From Adiantum capillus-veneris (taxonomy: Eukaryota > Streptophyta > Polypodiopsida > Polypodiales > Pteridaceae), in assembly GCA_014529385.2 (NCBI GenBank), contig CM043944.1:80568384-80632383 (forward strand): 64,000 bases of DNA. Reading direction: 5' to 3'. Below are positions 12,229-24,450 of the stretch, in pieces. Each line of letters starts with the position of its first letter. Positions within the stretch are counted from its first letter, which is position 1. Position numbers and translations under genes: made by a program. Below the pieces are notes generated by a model. It worked only from the letters and a program-made list of their open reading frames with translations, was not told the origin of the DNA and did not search any database.

Positions 12229-13957
12229 ATTTTGGTGTCCGTCTTTGGGCACTATTGAGAAGTGTCCGTGGAGGCTGTGGAAGGTTTTGATTGGTTGTTG
12301 ATGGGCTGATTGTCTTCATTTTGTTGTTGAATTTTTTGATGAGGTTCAATTTGTTGCAGCATCTTCATTGGTCAAAATATGTCGGTTGTGAGTGATGATG
12401 TTGCATTCGTCCATTGTAATAGCATAAAATGAGGCTGTTGTTTATCAATGAAAAGTATGGACAAGGAAAGTAGAATGATGAGGTTCCAAATTAGGGTCTA
12501 ATACCTAGATGACCAAAGGGAAAAAACCCAGTGGAAGAAAAGTACCTTTGGGATACGCGCATTATTGGAGTACTTATTAGCATGGAAATATTAATAAAGT
12601 ACTCAAGGAAATATTTGTTGATAGATATGGAATTAAAAATGCAGCAAATATAAAAGAGAGCATGATGGAACATTGGTTTGCCACTTAAGGTGCATAGATG
12701 GAAGCAAAAAGAGTGTCTAATGCATATGTCCAATGGTGGGACATCCTATTTATGCATACACAAAAATGCATGGAAAACAATATGTTGTGCAAGAAGGATT
12801 TTGAGGGGGTTTTCAGAAAGATGGTGTAGCTATAAAATCATATGTCATGGATTTGCAAGCTGGCACCCCTTTAAGAATGGTTTTCGTTGTCGAGGATATG
12901 TGCTCTCATCTTACTGTGCACTGTGCGTGAGTGTTGGACTCTACGATACTCCACCAATTGTAAGTTAATAGACTTCTACTCTTGTGCTCATCTCAGCCAG
13001 CATGAGCAACGTGACATAGATATGCTCAACCTTTCCAGCTTGAGAGTAAGCCTAATAACTACGACTCTTAGCACAAAGTTTAATATGACTTGAAGCTTTG
13101 GGACTAATTCTTTGCTCATTTTATGGCTTAGCAGCCCGACTTTGACTATGCCAAAGAGTGTTTTTGCACCCTGGCAACTTGACTTTCTACATTCTTGTGC
13201 TTACTACAAAAATTTCTTCGGATAAAAGTAACCTTGAATCCTCAAAAAGAGGATTAGTGAAGGACCAAGTTGGCATTGAAGGTTTATTTTTCCATACCTA
13301 TTTTATCTTCTTTGAATCTGCATTCACATTGGTTGAGTGTCTTTCTTTGACTGTAAAGACTCCATTATTTGTTTGATTCTCCAATTAGGACTATTGATAG
13401 GAGTCTTTGATGTTGTTGTAGGCCTCTATTCACTGTCGGCATTTGGATTTTGACTAGGAGCATTGAAAGACTTAGGAATCCAAATCTCTTGATGACATTT
13501 GTATCTCCATTGTTGAATTTGTTGAGCTCTAGGTCTTGTTGAGTTCTTGAGATCTTCATGCAAGTTTGGTGTAGTTGTAGTTGGCTTGTGCTTGACTGGT
13601 AGCCAAATCTTTGTATATCTTGTATAGAGTCCTTGTCCAAGAGAAACATCCTTTGAGATCCATCTTTTCTTTGTATCCTCTTGAGAGTTGTGGTTGACTT
13701 TAGCATCTTTTGATGTTGTTTTGTTGTATACCTGCTTCTTAGGTATCCTAGGATATTGTCGAGGTTGATACCTTGTGGGACTTCTTTCTTGGGAGGAGCT
13801 TGAAGTTACTTCATATGCTCTAACCTGCGGTTTTGGTACCCATATCTGTATGTTACGTCTATAGTACTATTGTTCCTTTAAGCTCCATTGTGATGCTATC
13901 CATCCCATGTGTTTGTCTTTTTGTGTTGAATTCTTGTCTTCAATCCAAACCGGATCA
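12229..13957 (-). pseudogene. 3' part of the old retroelement ORF, with IW-x-PK repeats
   Basis: Minus-strand coding that continues the ORF interrupted at 30977. The segment 13365-13957 contains three spaced copies of an aromatic/basic motif: IQIWVPK, KIWLPVK and EIWIPK. They are embedded in Q/N/T/S-rich, basic sequence, and a stop separates the first from the ORF start. Downstream (13300-12229) no reverse transcriptase or integrase is readable before the polypurine tract. This indicates a non-autonomous or internally deleted element. The repeat motif may be an RNA- or protein-binding module. I cannot assign it to a named family. Confidence 0.5.
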
Positions 13958-13962
13958 TTGAC

Positions 13963-14108
13963 TGTCAGGACATCGGCAAGGCCGGACTAGACAAGGGCAG
14001 GGTCGGGCTAGGCGGTGTGGAACGGGGAGTCCAACTAGGGCAAAGGGCCAGGGGCTTGCCTATATAATGGGTGGTGGACTCTCATACCCTAGTTTACCTT
14101 CTCTTATA
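13963..14108 (+). repeat. 5' LTR of short-LTR element copy 1
   Basis: 146 bp starting TGTCAGGACA and ending CTTATA (TACA in the partner). It shares long identical blocks with 30831-30976, such as GGCGGTGTGGAACGGGGAGT. A TATA box (TATATAA, 14061-14067) sits about 40 bp before the LTR end. The leader and primer site follow. Confidence 0.92.
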
Positions 14109-14109
14109 C

Positions 14110-14121
14110 TAGTATCAAAGC
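14110..14121 (+). promoter_or_regulatory. degraded initiator-Met tRNA primer-binding site
   Basis: TAGTATCAAAGC matches the canonical TGGTATCAGAGC with two G-to-A changes, 1 bp after the LTR. The same position in copy 2 is canonical. Confidence 0.8.
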
Positions 14122-14146
14122 TAGGGGAGAAGGAGCCATGGAGGGG

Positions 14147-14149
<3 letters not shown>

Positions 14150-14188
<39 letters not shown>

Positions 14189-14212
14189 AGGTTGCATGTA
14201 AGCATGCTCTCG

Positions 14213-14293
<81 letters not shown>
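14150..14293. repeat. poly-G (38) followed by a CT tract
   Basis: A G run at 14150-14187 and a CT tract at 14219-14293 lie just after a CCATGG shared with copy 2 (35107). Copy 2 has no poly-G and only an imperfect CT stretch, so the tracts expanded within copy 1. Confidence 0.95.
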
Positions 14294-14296
<3 letters not shown>

Positions 14297-15940
14297 CAGT
14301 TGAAGGCATCCCTCTCTCCCTCGTTTCAGCAGCAAAGACGTGCATGGTCTTGCCGAAGAGTGCAAGCCATGGTGCGCAAACGGCTAAGCAAGAGGGCGGG
14401 GTCGAAGTTCATGGCGTGTGCAGCCATGCTTGACAATCCAAGGGAGCCAAGGTCGAAGACCCGCGTGCACGGGGGCTTGTGCCGAGGAGGCGAGAAATCT
14501 CGAGGTGCATGAAAGCACACGAGGTCGGGCTCGTCAGGGTCGCAGTGCCCCTGCTAGTGAAATACGACACAGGGCAGGGCCCCGGTTTGCCACGGACAGG
14601 AAGCTGTGCTCGGGTTTTTGCTCGCTGCACCCTGTATCGTCATTGCCAGGGGTTACTTTTCCCCTTATTTTCAAATTAGGGTGCCCATGTTTGGGCACCC
14701 TTCTTTACTAAGGGCCAAGCCCCGCGACAGATTTGCAGAGATCCGTGCATGCAAGGGTGTGCGGTATTTTGGCCTCGGATGCAGATCCAATGGAAGCTCA
14801 CATGCATGTGCTAGCTTGCATGTGTTAACCTTGCCCTAACCATGCAGCGCAAAACAAGTTTTGAAAGCTCGACTTCTTGAAAACGGTTTGAGCCTTGATA
14901 ATCGAGCAGAGAAGTTCCGGTATCACACCATCGCGCTTGTTCATTCGACAAGGTGCTTGTGCTTGCCGACATCGGGCAAGGTTCTGAGCAAGGCTGCAAG
15001 GCAAAGCCAATGATTTCAAAGAGATTACCGCCGGTAGAGGATTTTGAAGCTCTCTTCCATGCCGAATTGTACACGTCTCTCGAATTTCAAAGAATGTTGT
15101 CGGTACCAAGGCGGATAAAGGTCATGCTAGCATTCGCAATTAGGAAGCCAATGGCAAGGAGCAATCCCGACAAAGAGATTACGACAAGGATCACGTTCTT
15201 GATTGATTCGAGACGCATTGATTGAGGTAAATTAAGAGTGTTTTTATCAAAATTTTGTGTGAGCAAGGCTTATTACAGATATATAAAACCAAGCAAGGCT
15301 GCAACCGGCAAGGAAACAACCTACAGCAGGTCGAGGCATGTGCTTACTAAGGTATGCATAGTTTTTCTTTTTTCGGATTGATTGACATGATTTTCAAACT
15401 ATGCTGTATATTTCTATCACGCAACAACGTTGAGTGCACTTTAAGCACTCCAAACACAAGCACGGCTTGTGAAAGTTCTCATAAGCACTCGGATTTTGTT
15501 ACATACATTGATGCTAAGGGCCGGTGGATTGCTTGAATACACACAGTCTTGACCAGCAGCATGGCTCATCCAAGGTTACATTTTTCTTCAAAGGCAGGGC
15601 CAAGGGCCAATTTTTTAGTATCTCAAGGAGACAGGCACGGCTAATTCTAGACTTGTTGAAGGCAGCAAGTTGCTTGGCATGGCCGACTCCTTGTCACTGT
15701 TTTGACAAGCTGATTAATTTCAATTGAAATTGCTCGACACGGTCAATTACTTTTGTCATGATATATGCCGCCACATCGGTTGGCTCTCAACAAAAACATA
15801 TTTATGTGAAGCAAGGATTCAATTTATGACTCTTCTATTGAGACTTTTTTCCCGTTGGTATGCTATAAGCACATGCCCTTGGGGAATTTCTCCATATGCC
15901 TGCAGGATATTTTTGGCCAACTTTCTCTTGCACAATAGAT
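14294..15940. other. non-coding 5' interior of element copy 1
   Basis: Many overlapping short frames but no protein motif on either strand. From about 15810 the sequence aligns with copy 2 (from about 36460). The 5' part between 14300 and 15800 is largely unlike copy 2. Confidence 0.5.
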
Positions 15941-16163
15941 ATGGTTATGATCTACATTTGAGTGAGTTTTTATTTCGACATCTCCCAATAATTGGTTATA
16001 GCAGGATGACCAGAGATGGTTATGATCTACATTTGAGCGAGTTTTTATTCCGACATCTCCCGATAATTGGTTACAGCAGGATGACCAAAGATGGTTATGA
16101 TCTACATTTGAGCGAGTTTTTCTTCCGACATCTCTAGACAACTGGTTACAGCAGGATAACCAG
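15941..16163 (+). repeat. three tandem 75-bp repeats
   Basis: Units start at 15941, 16016 and 16091 (ATGGTTATGATCTACATTTG...). The period of 75 is a multiple of three, so one frame repeats a 25-residue block (DGYDLHLSEF...). Copy 2 has a single unit (~36588-36660), so the triplication is specific to copy 1. Confidence 0.93.
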
Positions 16164-17411
16164 GTTAGACCATGTTCAGTATTGTTTATTTTTCCATGTT
16201 TATACATTTACATTGGAAACTAGTGCTTTTGTGCAAAGCAAAGTTCTTTGAAAATTTTACATGAAGCAAGGCTTCTACCTTGTGCCAAGATACAGTCCCA
16301 TGACTTGGAATCACGGACAGTGGCACACAAGTTTGAAAAACTGGAAAAATAGGGAATATCACCTCACACAATCCCTACCAGTTTAGACTGTGCACGGCAC
16401 TGATGGTTTTGGTTCTCACATTTGAGGCCATCACTTTTGCCAAGGGCTTAAAATTTTGTATGCACAGCATGCTAGCTAGGTGGATTCCATTCTACCGCCT
16501 CATGAAACATGCTTCCGCTATAACACCAGACACTTTATCAAGGACAATATAAGTTATGGATTGTTTAACGTGCTTGTTGGTTGCTGTTAACACACAACAA
16601 CACTAAAAGGAATCTAAAATTTGAACTTCATTTATAAGCAAAGTGCCAATGCTAAGTGCCAATGCTAACCTCATTCTCATACAATCACGACCCTTGCAGG
16701 GTAGGTAGGTCAAGATGTGTTTGTGTTTTTCTCGCTCTCTCTCTCGAAAAATAATGAAAACTTTCTACAAATCTTTTGATACATGTTTCACTGGTGAGTC
16801 AGACTGAGCCAAGATGCTCTTACTCTCAGTTAGAAATTGGGCAAGATGCCATCCAAATTAGTCTTCATCGGTTCAACGATTGAACACTAATTTCCATGAG
16901 GGCTATGAGCCACACATGCTGGCTAAGAGCCATTGTTAAATTTAGGGTAAGACCCAATTGTTGGTATTCCTTGGGTGATTGTTCTCAAGATCGAACAACT
17001 CTACCCAGTGGAATACACATCGACGTTAATGGACAAGCAAGAGTCTTGTCATTCCGGATATTTAGAGTGTCATTTTGCACTACATGTTTTCAGTGCAACG
17101 CTCGAGTTGAGTTTTTGATAGCCTTAAACTCCCATCAGCTGATCTCTACCACGGAGTATAGATGCAGCAATCAGCTGAGACAGCATGGCTGTCCATAAGA
17201 GGTAGGCATTTCATTTGTGTTGATATCTTGCTCTCTCTATAACACTACGAGTGTCTATGGAAGCACAGTTTTGGGGTAAGACCCAGCGGGTGTTTACTCC
17301 ATCATCCCATAGGCATTGAGGATAACAGTTGGATCTATTCCCATTATACTTTCAAGGAAAGAATTCCGTAATCTACCACGCGGTAGGAGACGAATTCACC
17401 TTCTCAAGTTG
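16164..17411. other. non-coding interior of copy 1, homologous to 36660-37930
   Basis: Collinear with copy 2 through blocks such as CATGTTTATACATTTACATTGGAAACTA and GTCTATGG.ATCACAGTTTTGGGGTA. No conserved long frame. The alignment breaks exactly at 17420, where the MULE is inserted, and resumes at 28863. Confidence 0.75.
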
Positions 17412-17420
17412 ATTCCAAAT

Positions 17421-17456
17421 GGAAGTTATAAACTCGCGAGCTTGTGATTTCGAGCC
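17421..17456 (+). repeat. left terminal inverted repeat of the MULE
   Basis: Begins GGAAGTTATAAACTCGCGAG and continues CTTGTGATTTCGAGCC. GCGAGCTT and ATTTCGAGC match the reverse complement of 28827-28862 in identical register; the first 15 bp are poorly conserved. Confidence 0.8.
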
Positions 17457-18013
17457 TTATAATTCCTAGTTAGAGATTTTGCATATTTCATCATATATAA
17501 TGAGCTTTTCACCACTTAGTGTAAGCTATTTTTAAAAAAAACTAATTACAAAATATGGATATAATACCCAACATTAATGGCTCAAGATAGAACTGTTGTT
17601 GCTAGTAAGCCCACAAATACAAAGAATCCTTCAATACATTTATTAAAATTATTTTAATTAGTAATAAGAATAAAACATGCTTTATAAATATGATCCGATA
17701 ATTAGTAGAGACAAACTAAAATGCCAAAACACTTTGTAGTGAAATAAACCACCACTAAACCATGTGTCCAACACATGGACCTGCCAATGTGGACACGGTA
17801 CCTTAATTTAATACTTCATTTCTCCTAGAAAGACAGAGCTCAAAATAATCTTTCTTGTTAAATTTTCACCGGATACCATAATGGGTTTCACAAAAAAGTT
17901 ACAACAAAATAGAATTTACAATGCAGTTTGGTAATCAGTAGGGGAATCCAAGTTGCCAAAATACTTTTCGATGGATAACTTTGAGCATCTGTTTGAGATC
18001 GCATAGCTATTCA
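17457..18013. other. MULE left subterminal region
   Basis: About 560 bp of AT-rich sequence between the left terminus and the end of the transposase gene. No gene. It would hold the transposase 3' end and possible transposase-binding sites. Confidence 0.5.
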
Positions 18014-21000
18014 CTATCTTGAAACTGGACTTAGAAGACGAGGCTGAGCAAGTATGAAGGCTAAATCTTGCTTAGAGAGCAGTGGTTGATGCATTGCCAT
18101 GTGTTGATTGCGCTCCAAACCCAGGACGTGTATATAAACATAGTAAATATGCTTACAGTCTAGAAATGCCTTCTTATCTTTCTCCCTCTTTTGAAAATCT
18201 AAACAAGTACATGTATGATCTTCTCGTATATGGACATCATAGCATTCACTAGTAAGAAGACGAAAAACAACATGATTGTGTGCCACCATCTCTTTTTCCT
18301 CTATCAATGTTGCACTTAGACTCTCAGCTGCAGCCAAGCGCTTTTCAACTTCTTTTGAGATTCCATGCCTCCATTTTTTACTCCTCTTACATGATGAAGG
18401 AGTGGTTATACATTCACCCTCTCTTGGCACTATTACACACCGTAGTTGAAAACCTGCCTTTGAAAGGCCTGCATACTCCTCCTTTGAAATCATGGTACCA
18501 AGTTGAATTGGCCATGTTGTAGGTGTATATGGCTTGTGATTGACTTGTTTGTCAACATTCCAAGTGTGTTCAACATTGTGGTTACAAAACCACATCCATT
18601 GAGCAAATGTTTTTCCATCGTATGTGCGCTCTGACCAAAATGATGGTGCGACCAACCCAGGAATTCGACTCTCAATTACATTCATACATTTTTTTCCTTT
18701 TTCTCTTCCAAAGAATTTTGTACGACAATGAATTGGCATGCGCCTAAGGGCCCACATTGACCTGTGTATATCCTCTTCCAAAATTTGAGTTGCACTGTCC
18801 ACACCACCACGATCACCATCTTTATTACCAATGCTATGATATTTTGTACTTTCATTGTAAGTTGTTCCTTCTTCTTCGATAAAAGTTTCCTGCAATCTAG
18901 CTGAGTTATCCACAGTCACATTGTTCATATTTGTGAAGTTAATTTTTCGTGGTCGTCCGCGTTGGCAGCGATCTCGTGACTCCATGATATACCCTGGTCA
19001 GTGTGAGCTATTTCCAAGGTTTGACCTCTTCTTTCTTTGCACCGATTCTTTGTCACCATGTAAAATTGGATCTTGGAAGTTAGTTTCATTATCATTCATT
19101 CCATGCAGCACACGAGTCACCGTAGCCGGGGTTGGAGTCAACCTTGATTGTGCTCTATTCAAGAGAGAGTGTATGTCTAGTCCAGTACCTATGTATCGTC
19201 CAGTCAAGTATCCCAACTGCTTTACACATTGAAGATAGGAGTTGATGACATCTGTAACACAAGCATCATACAATGTGATCTTTTTTTTCCTCCCTCTCCA
19301 AAAAGCCAACTTGCATGTATACTCTCTGATAAGTTTGTAGTAGGGATAACAGCACGATCCCATGGGCTCAACTCATCCTGAAAGATTAGAAACATTAGTT
19401 GACAACATTAGCTCACAATATTTACTACATAATTGTGAGATTTATACCCAAAAAAAAACTCACATTTATGGAAATGCCCCCCCAATGTGAGATTCTATCT
19501 TCCCACCAGGAGAACCAATTTTTCAAAGGCACCAGATTCTCTATTGGAACACCATTCTCATACCACCATCTCTTTATTGACCTAGCTTGCATTTGTGCTT
19601 CCAACAAAGTGTTACTTGTTCGCCATTTTTCACACAAAGAAATATGCTCCATTTGTTTTTCATTTGGAATGAGTGTCCTTGTTTTCTTTTGGAGACTTTG
19701 CTCCCAATGGAACAAGCATGGTCTTTCACAACCGTCCATTACATTGTCTGCTCCTCCATTGTAGACTGCTCGAATAGCATTCCAATTGGCACCTGCCTCA
19801 TCTGCCATAAACCCAGTTAAATTTGCAATTGAATATCCATTCTCAACCATAACAGAATTGAGACTTTTCCAAAATAATATTTGTGACTGTGTATCTTCCT
19901 CCTTGGTCTCACATATTGCAATAACCATCAAGCTCTTCATGATGAGGCAAAAGGTATGCATGGTAAGACGTATTAGTCAATGATTAAATTATCACTTTTA
20001 TATACATCTAGAAATTTATCACCTTGGGTCATAAACTGAGCATGACATGGTTGACCATCCTTCAACACGATGCGTATAGTCAAAATGGACCCAAGCATTA
20101 TGCAGATATCCTTGACCAGAACAATCCATGCGTCTTATTAAATCAACTCCTGAACCAGGACCTTTGGTGGACATCTTAAAAACAAAACATTTATCATGAA
20201 GTCCTCCTTGGCCAGGAAAACGACTCCCATGAAAAAATGGGAACAAACATTTTTACTTCAGTAAGAGAATATTGTCAAATCCATCTCCCACTACCACTGA
20301 CCCTTGTTGTTTTTCTAAAGCAATGATACTCTTTAATTTGTTATGCATTAGAAAAAATAATAATAAGTACTATACTAATAAATATTAACAAAAATAATGT
20401 ATCCTTACCTTTGGTTTTGCACAAGTGGCATCATCTCTTCTAGAAAGTTTTGAAGTTCTGCATCTCCCATAGAATGTCCCTTGTCAAGAATGAGTGAATC
20501 CATCAGAACTTGACGAGCCACAAGCATTTGAATTTTTTGAGGACCACTAGATCTATCAATTTTCAACACTGTTTGGACTAATCCTCGGATTTTTTCTATG
20601 GCAGCACGAGATGTACCTTTCTGCACATCATGCTCATGGTGGCCTACATGCACTACCAATCTTGACATGTTGCAATCCCCTGGCAAAACGTAGTAAATTA
20701 TGCATGGACATATAGCTTGACAAGTGACAACCTTTCCGCAATAATGACATGTAATCTTTGTCCTGTCTTCCTGAGCAAGGTAGCCTTTTCCTATTGGTTT
20801 ATCTAAATATCCATGAAAATATGCATTATTGAATTCTTTATTGTTTAAATAGTACTGACAAATATTTCTATGACATTCCAAGGAGCCCAAACAATAACTC
20901 ATCCGAACTGGACACCCAATGGACACTGTTGGTTGTTTGGGGGCGCGTCCATGTATGTCCATCAAATTTCTGCTCCATGCCACTCATTGACTTACATTTG

Positions 21001-21599
21001 CCAAAAGTTGATGGAAGTTCAAACACAAGATTCCCGTTGTATTCTCTAGGTATTTCTTCCACTTTCACAGGCCCATGAGATTCTTTCATTAGGTCTTTCA
21101 ATCGGTGAGATGTTGAAAAGGATAATATCCAATCCACCACACTTTTTACCTTTTGTGACAGTTTCTCATCACCGCTGCTGCTATCGAGGACAATATAATT
21201 CTCCTGCTATTTTTGCAAATTTTTGTGCAAGTCTCCTTGGGTTGGTATCTTGATAGCTTCAGCATAGAAAGCGCTTGTATTCAGTAAGTTTGTATCCTCT
21301 GAGTCTTCCACATCATTGGTTTCCTTCTCTGTATGCACCATAGCATATCTTTTTGATAAAGAAGCATCAAGAATGAAATGTTGACGGCCCTCCATATCAA
21401 AGTGAGATGGTGTTTCAACAAGGGTGACTTCAGATCCAAATTGTATTAGTGCATTCAATGTTTGAAATTGTCTGTGAGGTGGTAGTAAAATTTGCAAGAA
21501 ATATGCACTAAGGAGGAGCTTTCCATCTCTAAGTTGAACCTCTCGTTCAAGTTCTTGATCACCTATTGTCCAAGTGATGATGGATTCTCTTTCATCCAT
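18014..21599 (-). pseudogene. MULE transposase, multi-exon, inactivated
   Basis: Minus strand, about four exons with GT-AG borders: 21599-20409 (donor AAAG|GTAAGG), ~20246-20023, ~19961-19464 and 19377-18014. The first exon ends in a zinc-binding module (CHYCGKVVTC, then VVHVGHHEHDV), similar to WRKY/GCM1-type modules at MULE N-termini. The transposase core has VHFDYTHRVEGWSTM (first D), GFMADEAGANWNAI (second D), CLFHWEQSL and a later W/E-rich helix, followed by NLSESIHASW. The last exon has an RGRPRK AT-hook-like motif and a SWIM finger, CTCLDFQK...DCKH, near 18120-18215. In-frame stops (TAG near 21207, TGA near 18998) and frameshifts (near 20950 and at a homopolymer near 19285) kill it. 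Its job would be TIR binding and cut-and-paste transposition in the nucleus. Confidence 0.85.
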
Positions 21600-22926
21600 G
21601 CTAACAAGGTGGAGAAGACAAAGAGAAATAACCAGTTAGTAAGGAGGTCAATATATGGAGACGGACATGGACAAATGGATTTTAAGTAAGTTTCTATGCA
21701 AGTGTCATAATTGTTCGTTATTATGTTTTTTATTTGTTAAAAAAATTTAAGATTTCAAGATATTTTTCCTTTTATAAGTGGTCAGAAAAAACCCACAGTC
21801 AAGATTGTCAAGCGGTGGTTACAGAGCTCACCTCCTTATGAGTGGTGTATAAAGAAACCACAATATTCAATAATCTTTGGCACAAATCTCAAGTTTTTTA
21901 GTTAATGAGTTCATCTTCTTATGAGTAGGTGAAAAGACAGTGTATTTTAAGCGTATGAAATTGTGAAAACCCCCCTTGGATTTTGAACACCAAAAATTTT
22001 AGATTTTAAAATGTCGTTAATCATCGAAAAATTAACACAATATTTTAGTATGATCACCGACAAAAGCATCGAATTTTGACCTGAAAATCGGGAGAATATC
22101 AAGTTTGCCCTTATTTTCACCGATTAGGTGCAGTGTTCGGGAAAAGTGTGCTGCTTAGCCTTGAAGGGAGTGCAAGAAGGAGAAAATTCTGCTTGAAATA
22201 CATGGAAAATAGTGTAATTTTGCAAGAACATTGGCTAATAATGTAAAATTACCGGTTCAGATTTGTCTTGGAGGGATTTTTGTATGTTTGTATGTTTCTA
22301 TGTTTCTAGCCCGGATAATTGATGTAATTTTCACCTAGGGCAACTTTTGTGTGCCCTGCTTTGCTTGGCTCTCCTGCTCGGTGGACTTGCTGCATCTCCT
22401 GCGTGAAGCAAGGTACACACATGCTCCTCCCCCGCACCCCCACAAGGTACACACATGCTCCTCCCCCCCACAGCTCGGTAACCGTCAGCGTGCGTGCTGA
22501 CGGTTGAGGAGCTTCAGTTTTTGCTTCAATTAATGCCCTGCATGAGCTCCCCAATCGTAAGTGTGCGTGCTGACGGTTGAGGAGCTTCAATTTTTGCTTC
22601 TTATGAGTTATGGTGTCAATTTGTTATGAAGCGCTAGATTTACGCTCAGCGCAGGAGAGCCATATCTGCAGGCGGGGTTCATCTACGACAGATTTGACCT
22701 ACAGGCTGAGTGAGCAGGGCCGCGGGGCTCATCAGGGGGAGACTAGGGAACAGCATGGACAGCGCGTAGGGTTAGATTAAGGTAGATTGTCTGCGGGCTC
22801 TCTCTCTTTACCAAATTTGCAGCAGCTCCATGGGGAGGGGGGTCATGAGGCATGGGAGGAGGGGGAGAAGGGACTGGTTAAGGAGGGGGTTAACCATCTT
22901 TCATTAGGGGGTCATTGGGGGGTAGG
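21600..22926. other. MULE intergenic region with short repeats
   Basis: No supported gene. GTGCGTGCTGACGGTTGAGG followed by AGCTTCA.TTTTTGCTTC occurs twice (about 22489-22530 and 22563-22603). ACACACATGCTCCTCCCCC occurs twice (about 22413 and 22449). The G-rich purine stretch 22830-22990 is non-coding on the plus strand and may be part of the Dof fragment's 3' region on the minus strand. Confidence 0.6.
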
Positions 22927-23473
22927 TTATGGGGAGGAGGGATGATTTTGTAGAAGGGTCAAGGGAGGAGGGGGCCTTGTATTAAGGGCATCATCACCAT
23001 AAGGAGAGAAGGGAGAAGGGTGGTGATCAAGGTGGGGATGAGAAAGAAAGCTAGTAGAAGAGGAAGAGGTTATCATATCTTTGCCTACTTGTAATCCTGT
23101 TGTTTTTCCTGCATCCCCCGTCGATCGGCACATTCCTCAATGCGTCCCCCTTTGTCCAATATCTCCGGCAGCTCTTGCAGAGGTACCGCAAGTGTAACAA
23201 GCTGTAATTATTGTAGTCGCACCTCGGACACCTCACTGTAGGGGGTTGATTGTTATTGGGATTAGTGTTGGTGCCGTTTGTATTGGTATTGTTGTTGTTA
23301 TTGTTGTTGTTGGAAGGATTGTTGCTTAAGCTAGTGTTGTTTCTGTTAACTGTGTTCATACTATTTTGAGGTCTAATGAATCTTGGCCTTCCTCCTAGTT
23401 GCTTTGAATCTTGTTCATTTGTACCTAGGATTCTTGCCTTCATCAACTCCATGTCTTGCATGGCAACCTGCAA
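22927..23473 (-). pseudogene. Dof zinc-finger transcription factor fragment
   Basis: Minus-strand translation gives an N-rich leader, then [13 protein letters not shown], then [20 protein letters not shown] and GGCRKNNR. Dof factors bind AAAG sites through one CX2CX21CX2C finger. Here only 13 residues separate the cysteine pairs, so about 8 residues (the usual S-x-N-T-K-F-C-Y part) are deleted and the finger cannot be normal. A downstream frame (23133-22927) with serine, HHPSP and PPPPL runs reads like the usual low-complexity Dof C-terminus after a frameshift. It is a captured host-gene piece or a decayed Dof copy carried in the MULE, as in Pack-MULEs. Dof proteins are plant-specific, which supports the organism call. 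Confidence 0.8.
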
Positions 23474-23640
23474 ATCACTTTACCATGAACCCTCTCATTA
23501 AAATAAGCATATGAGCATCCAAACCTAGTAAGGCTAATGTTATCACCTCCGTGTCTTGCATGGCAACCTGCAAATCACTTTACCATGAACCCTCTCATTA
23601 AAATATGCATCTGAGCATCCAAACTTAGTAAGTCTAATCT
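23452..23640. repeat. tandem duplication, 100-bp period
   Basis: TGTCTTGCATGGCAACCTGC and about 70 following bases are repeated exactly 100 bp apart (23452 and 23552) with few differences. The first copy abuts the start of the Dof fragment. Confidence 0.92.
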
Positions 23641-23991
23641 CCTTCTTCGTTGTTGGTCATGTCCGACGTGGTTGGTTTTTTGTGTAATAATATTAGCAAT
23701 TTGGACTTGATTCATAGCCAGAGCGTCCTCACTTGCGGTTGCAGCTAGAGGATACAACATTGAGCACTGCAACAGACAAATCCGACGAGCGAGCAACAAA
23801 TTTGGTACACTCTATCAAGTTCACACAAATTTAAGTCGGATCTTTTCAAATGCAATGGAAGTTCACTTAAATGCGTGTTATTATGGTGTTTGGCATGAAA
23901 TGTAGCGGCATTAACAAGTAGTGCAAATTGTAGCCATTGTTTGAATGATGATGTATAATGCTTTTTCAAATCTTTATTGATGTAGACATTT
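23641..23991. other. region upstream of the ParB/methyltransferase gene
   Basis: Open on the minus strand as two overlapping frames (23575-23799, and 23745-24074 antisense to the gene start) without recognised motif. It may hold the promoter of the plus-strand gene. I cannot point to a TATA box with confidence. Confidence 0.35.
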
Positions 23992-24450
23992 ATGGCTCCC
24001 AAAAGACGAGGCAGCAAGTCAATCAAGAGAACGTTTGATTCTCCATGCATGACCTTGAGATCTGGTCCTTCCAAGAGAAGGCATCCAATCGATCAAGAGG
24101 CATCTTCTCATGCAATTGCTACTCGTAGTCCTCATTTCAAACGAGGGGGAAAGAGACGTAGAAAATGCATCTTTGTTGATGATGAAGCTATCGTGGAGGA
24201 AGGTTCTAACCATTTGGAGAGTGGGGATGATGTGAAAGGAGACGAGTCTCGAGAGCCGACAGTGGAGGTTGAAACAGGTGAGGATGTTGAAGATGAAGGT
24301 TTAACAGAGTCTGATGGGATAGGTGAGGATGATGTGGCCCAACATTCTCGACACTTGGGAAAAAAAATCCCGTTGGGGATTATGAAGGATGTGTTAAGTC
24401 AATTTTACGTAAAATGAAGATGCAACCCTCCACTGATACCTTTATGTCGT

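Noticed and set aside
23745-24074. 109-codon minus-strand frame overlapping the start of the ParB/methyltransferase gene
   Set aside because: No motif, and partly antisense to the gene start; I could not tie it to the transposase or Dof fragment.
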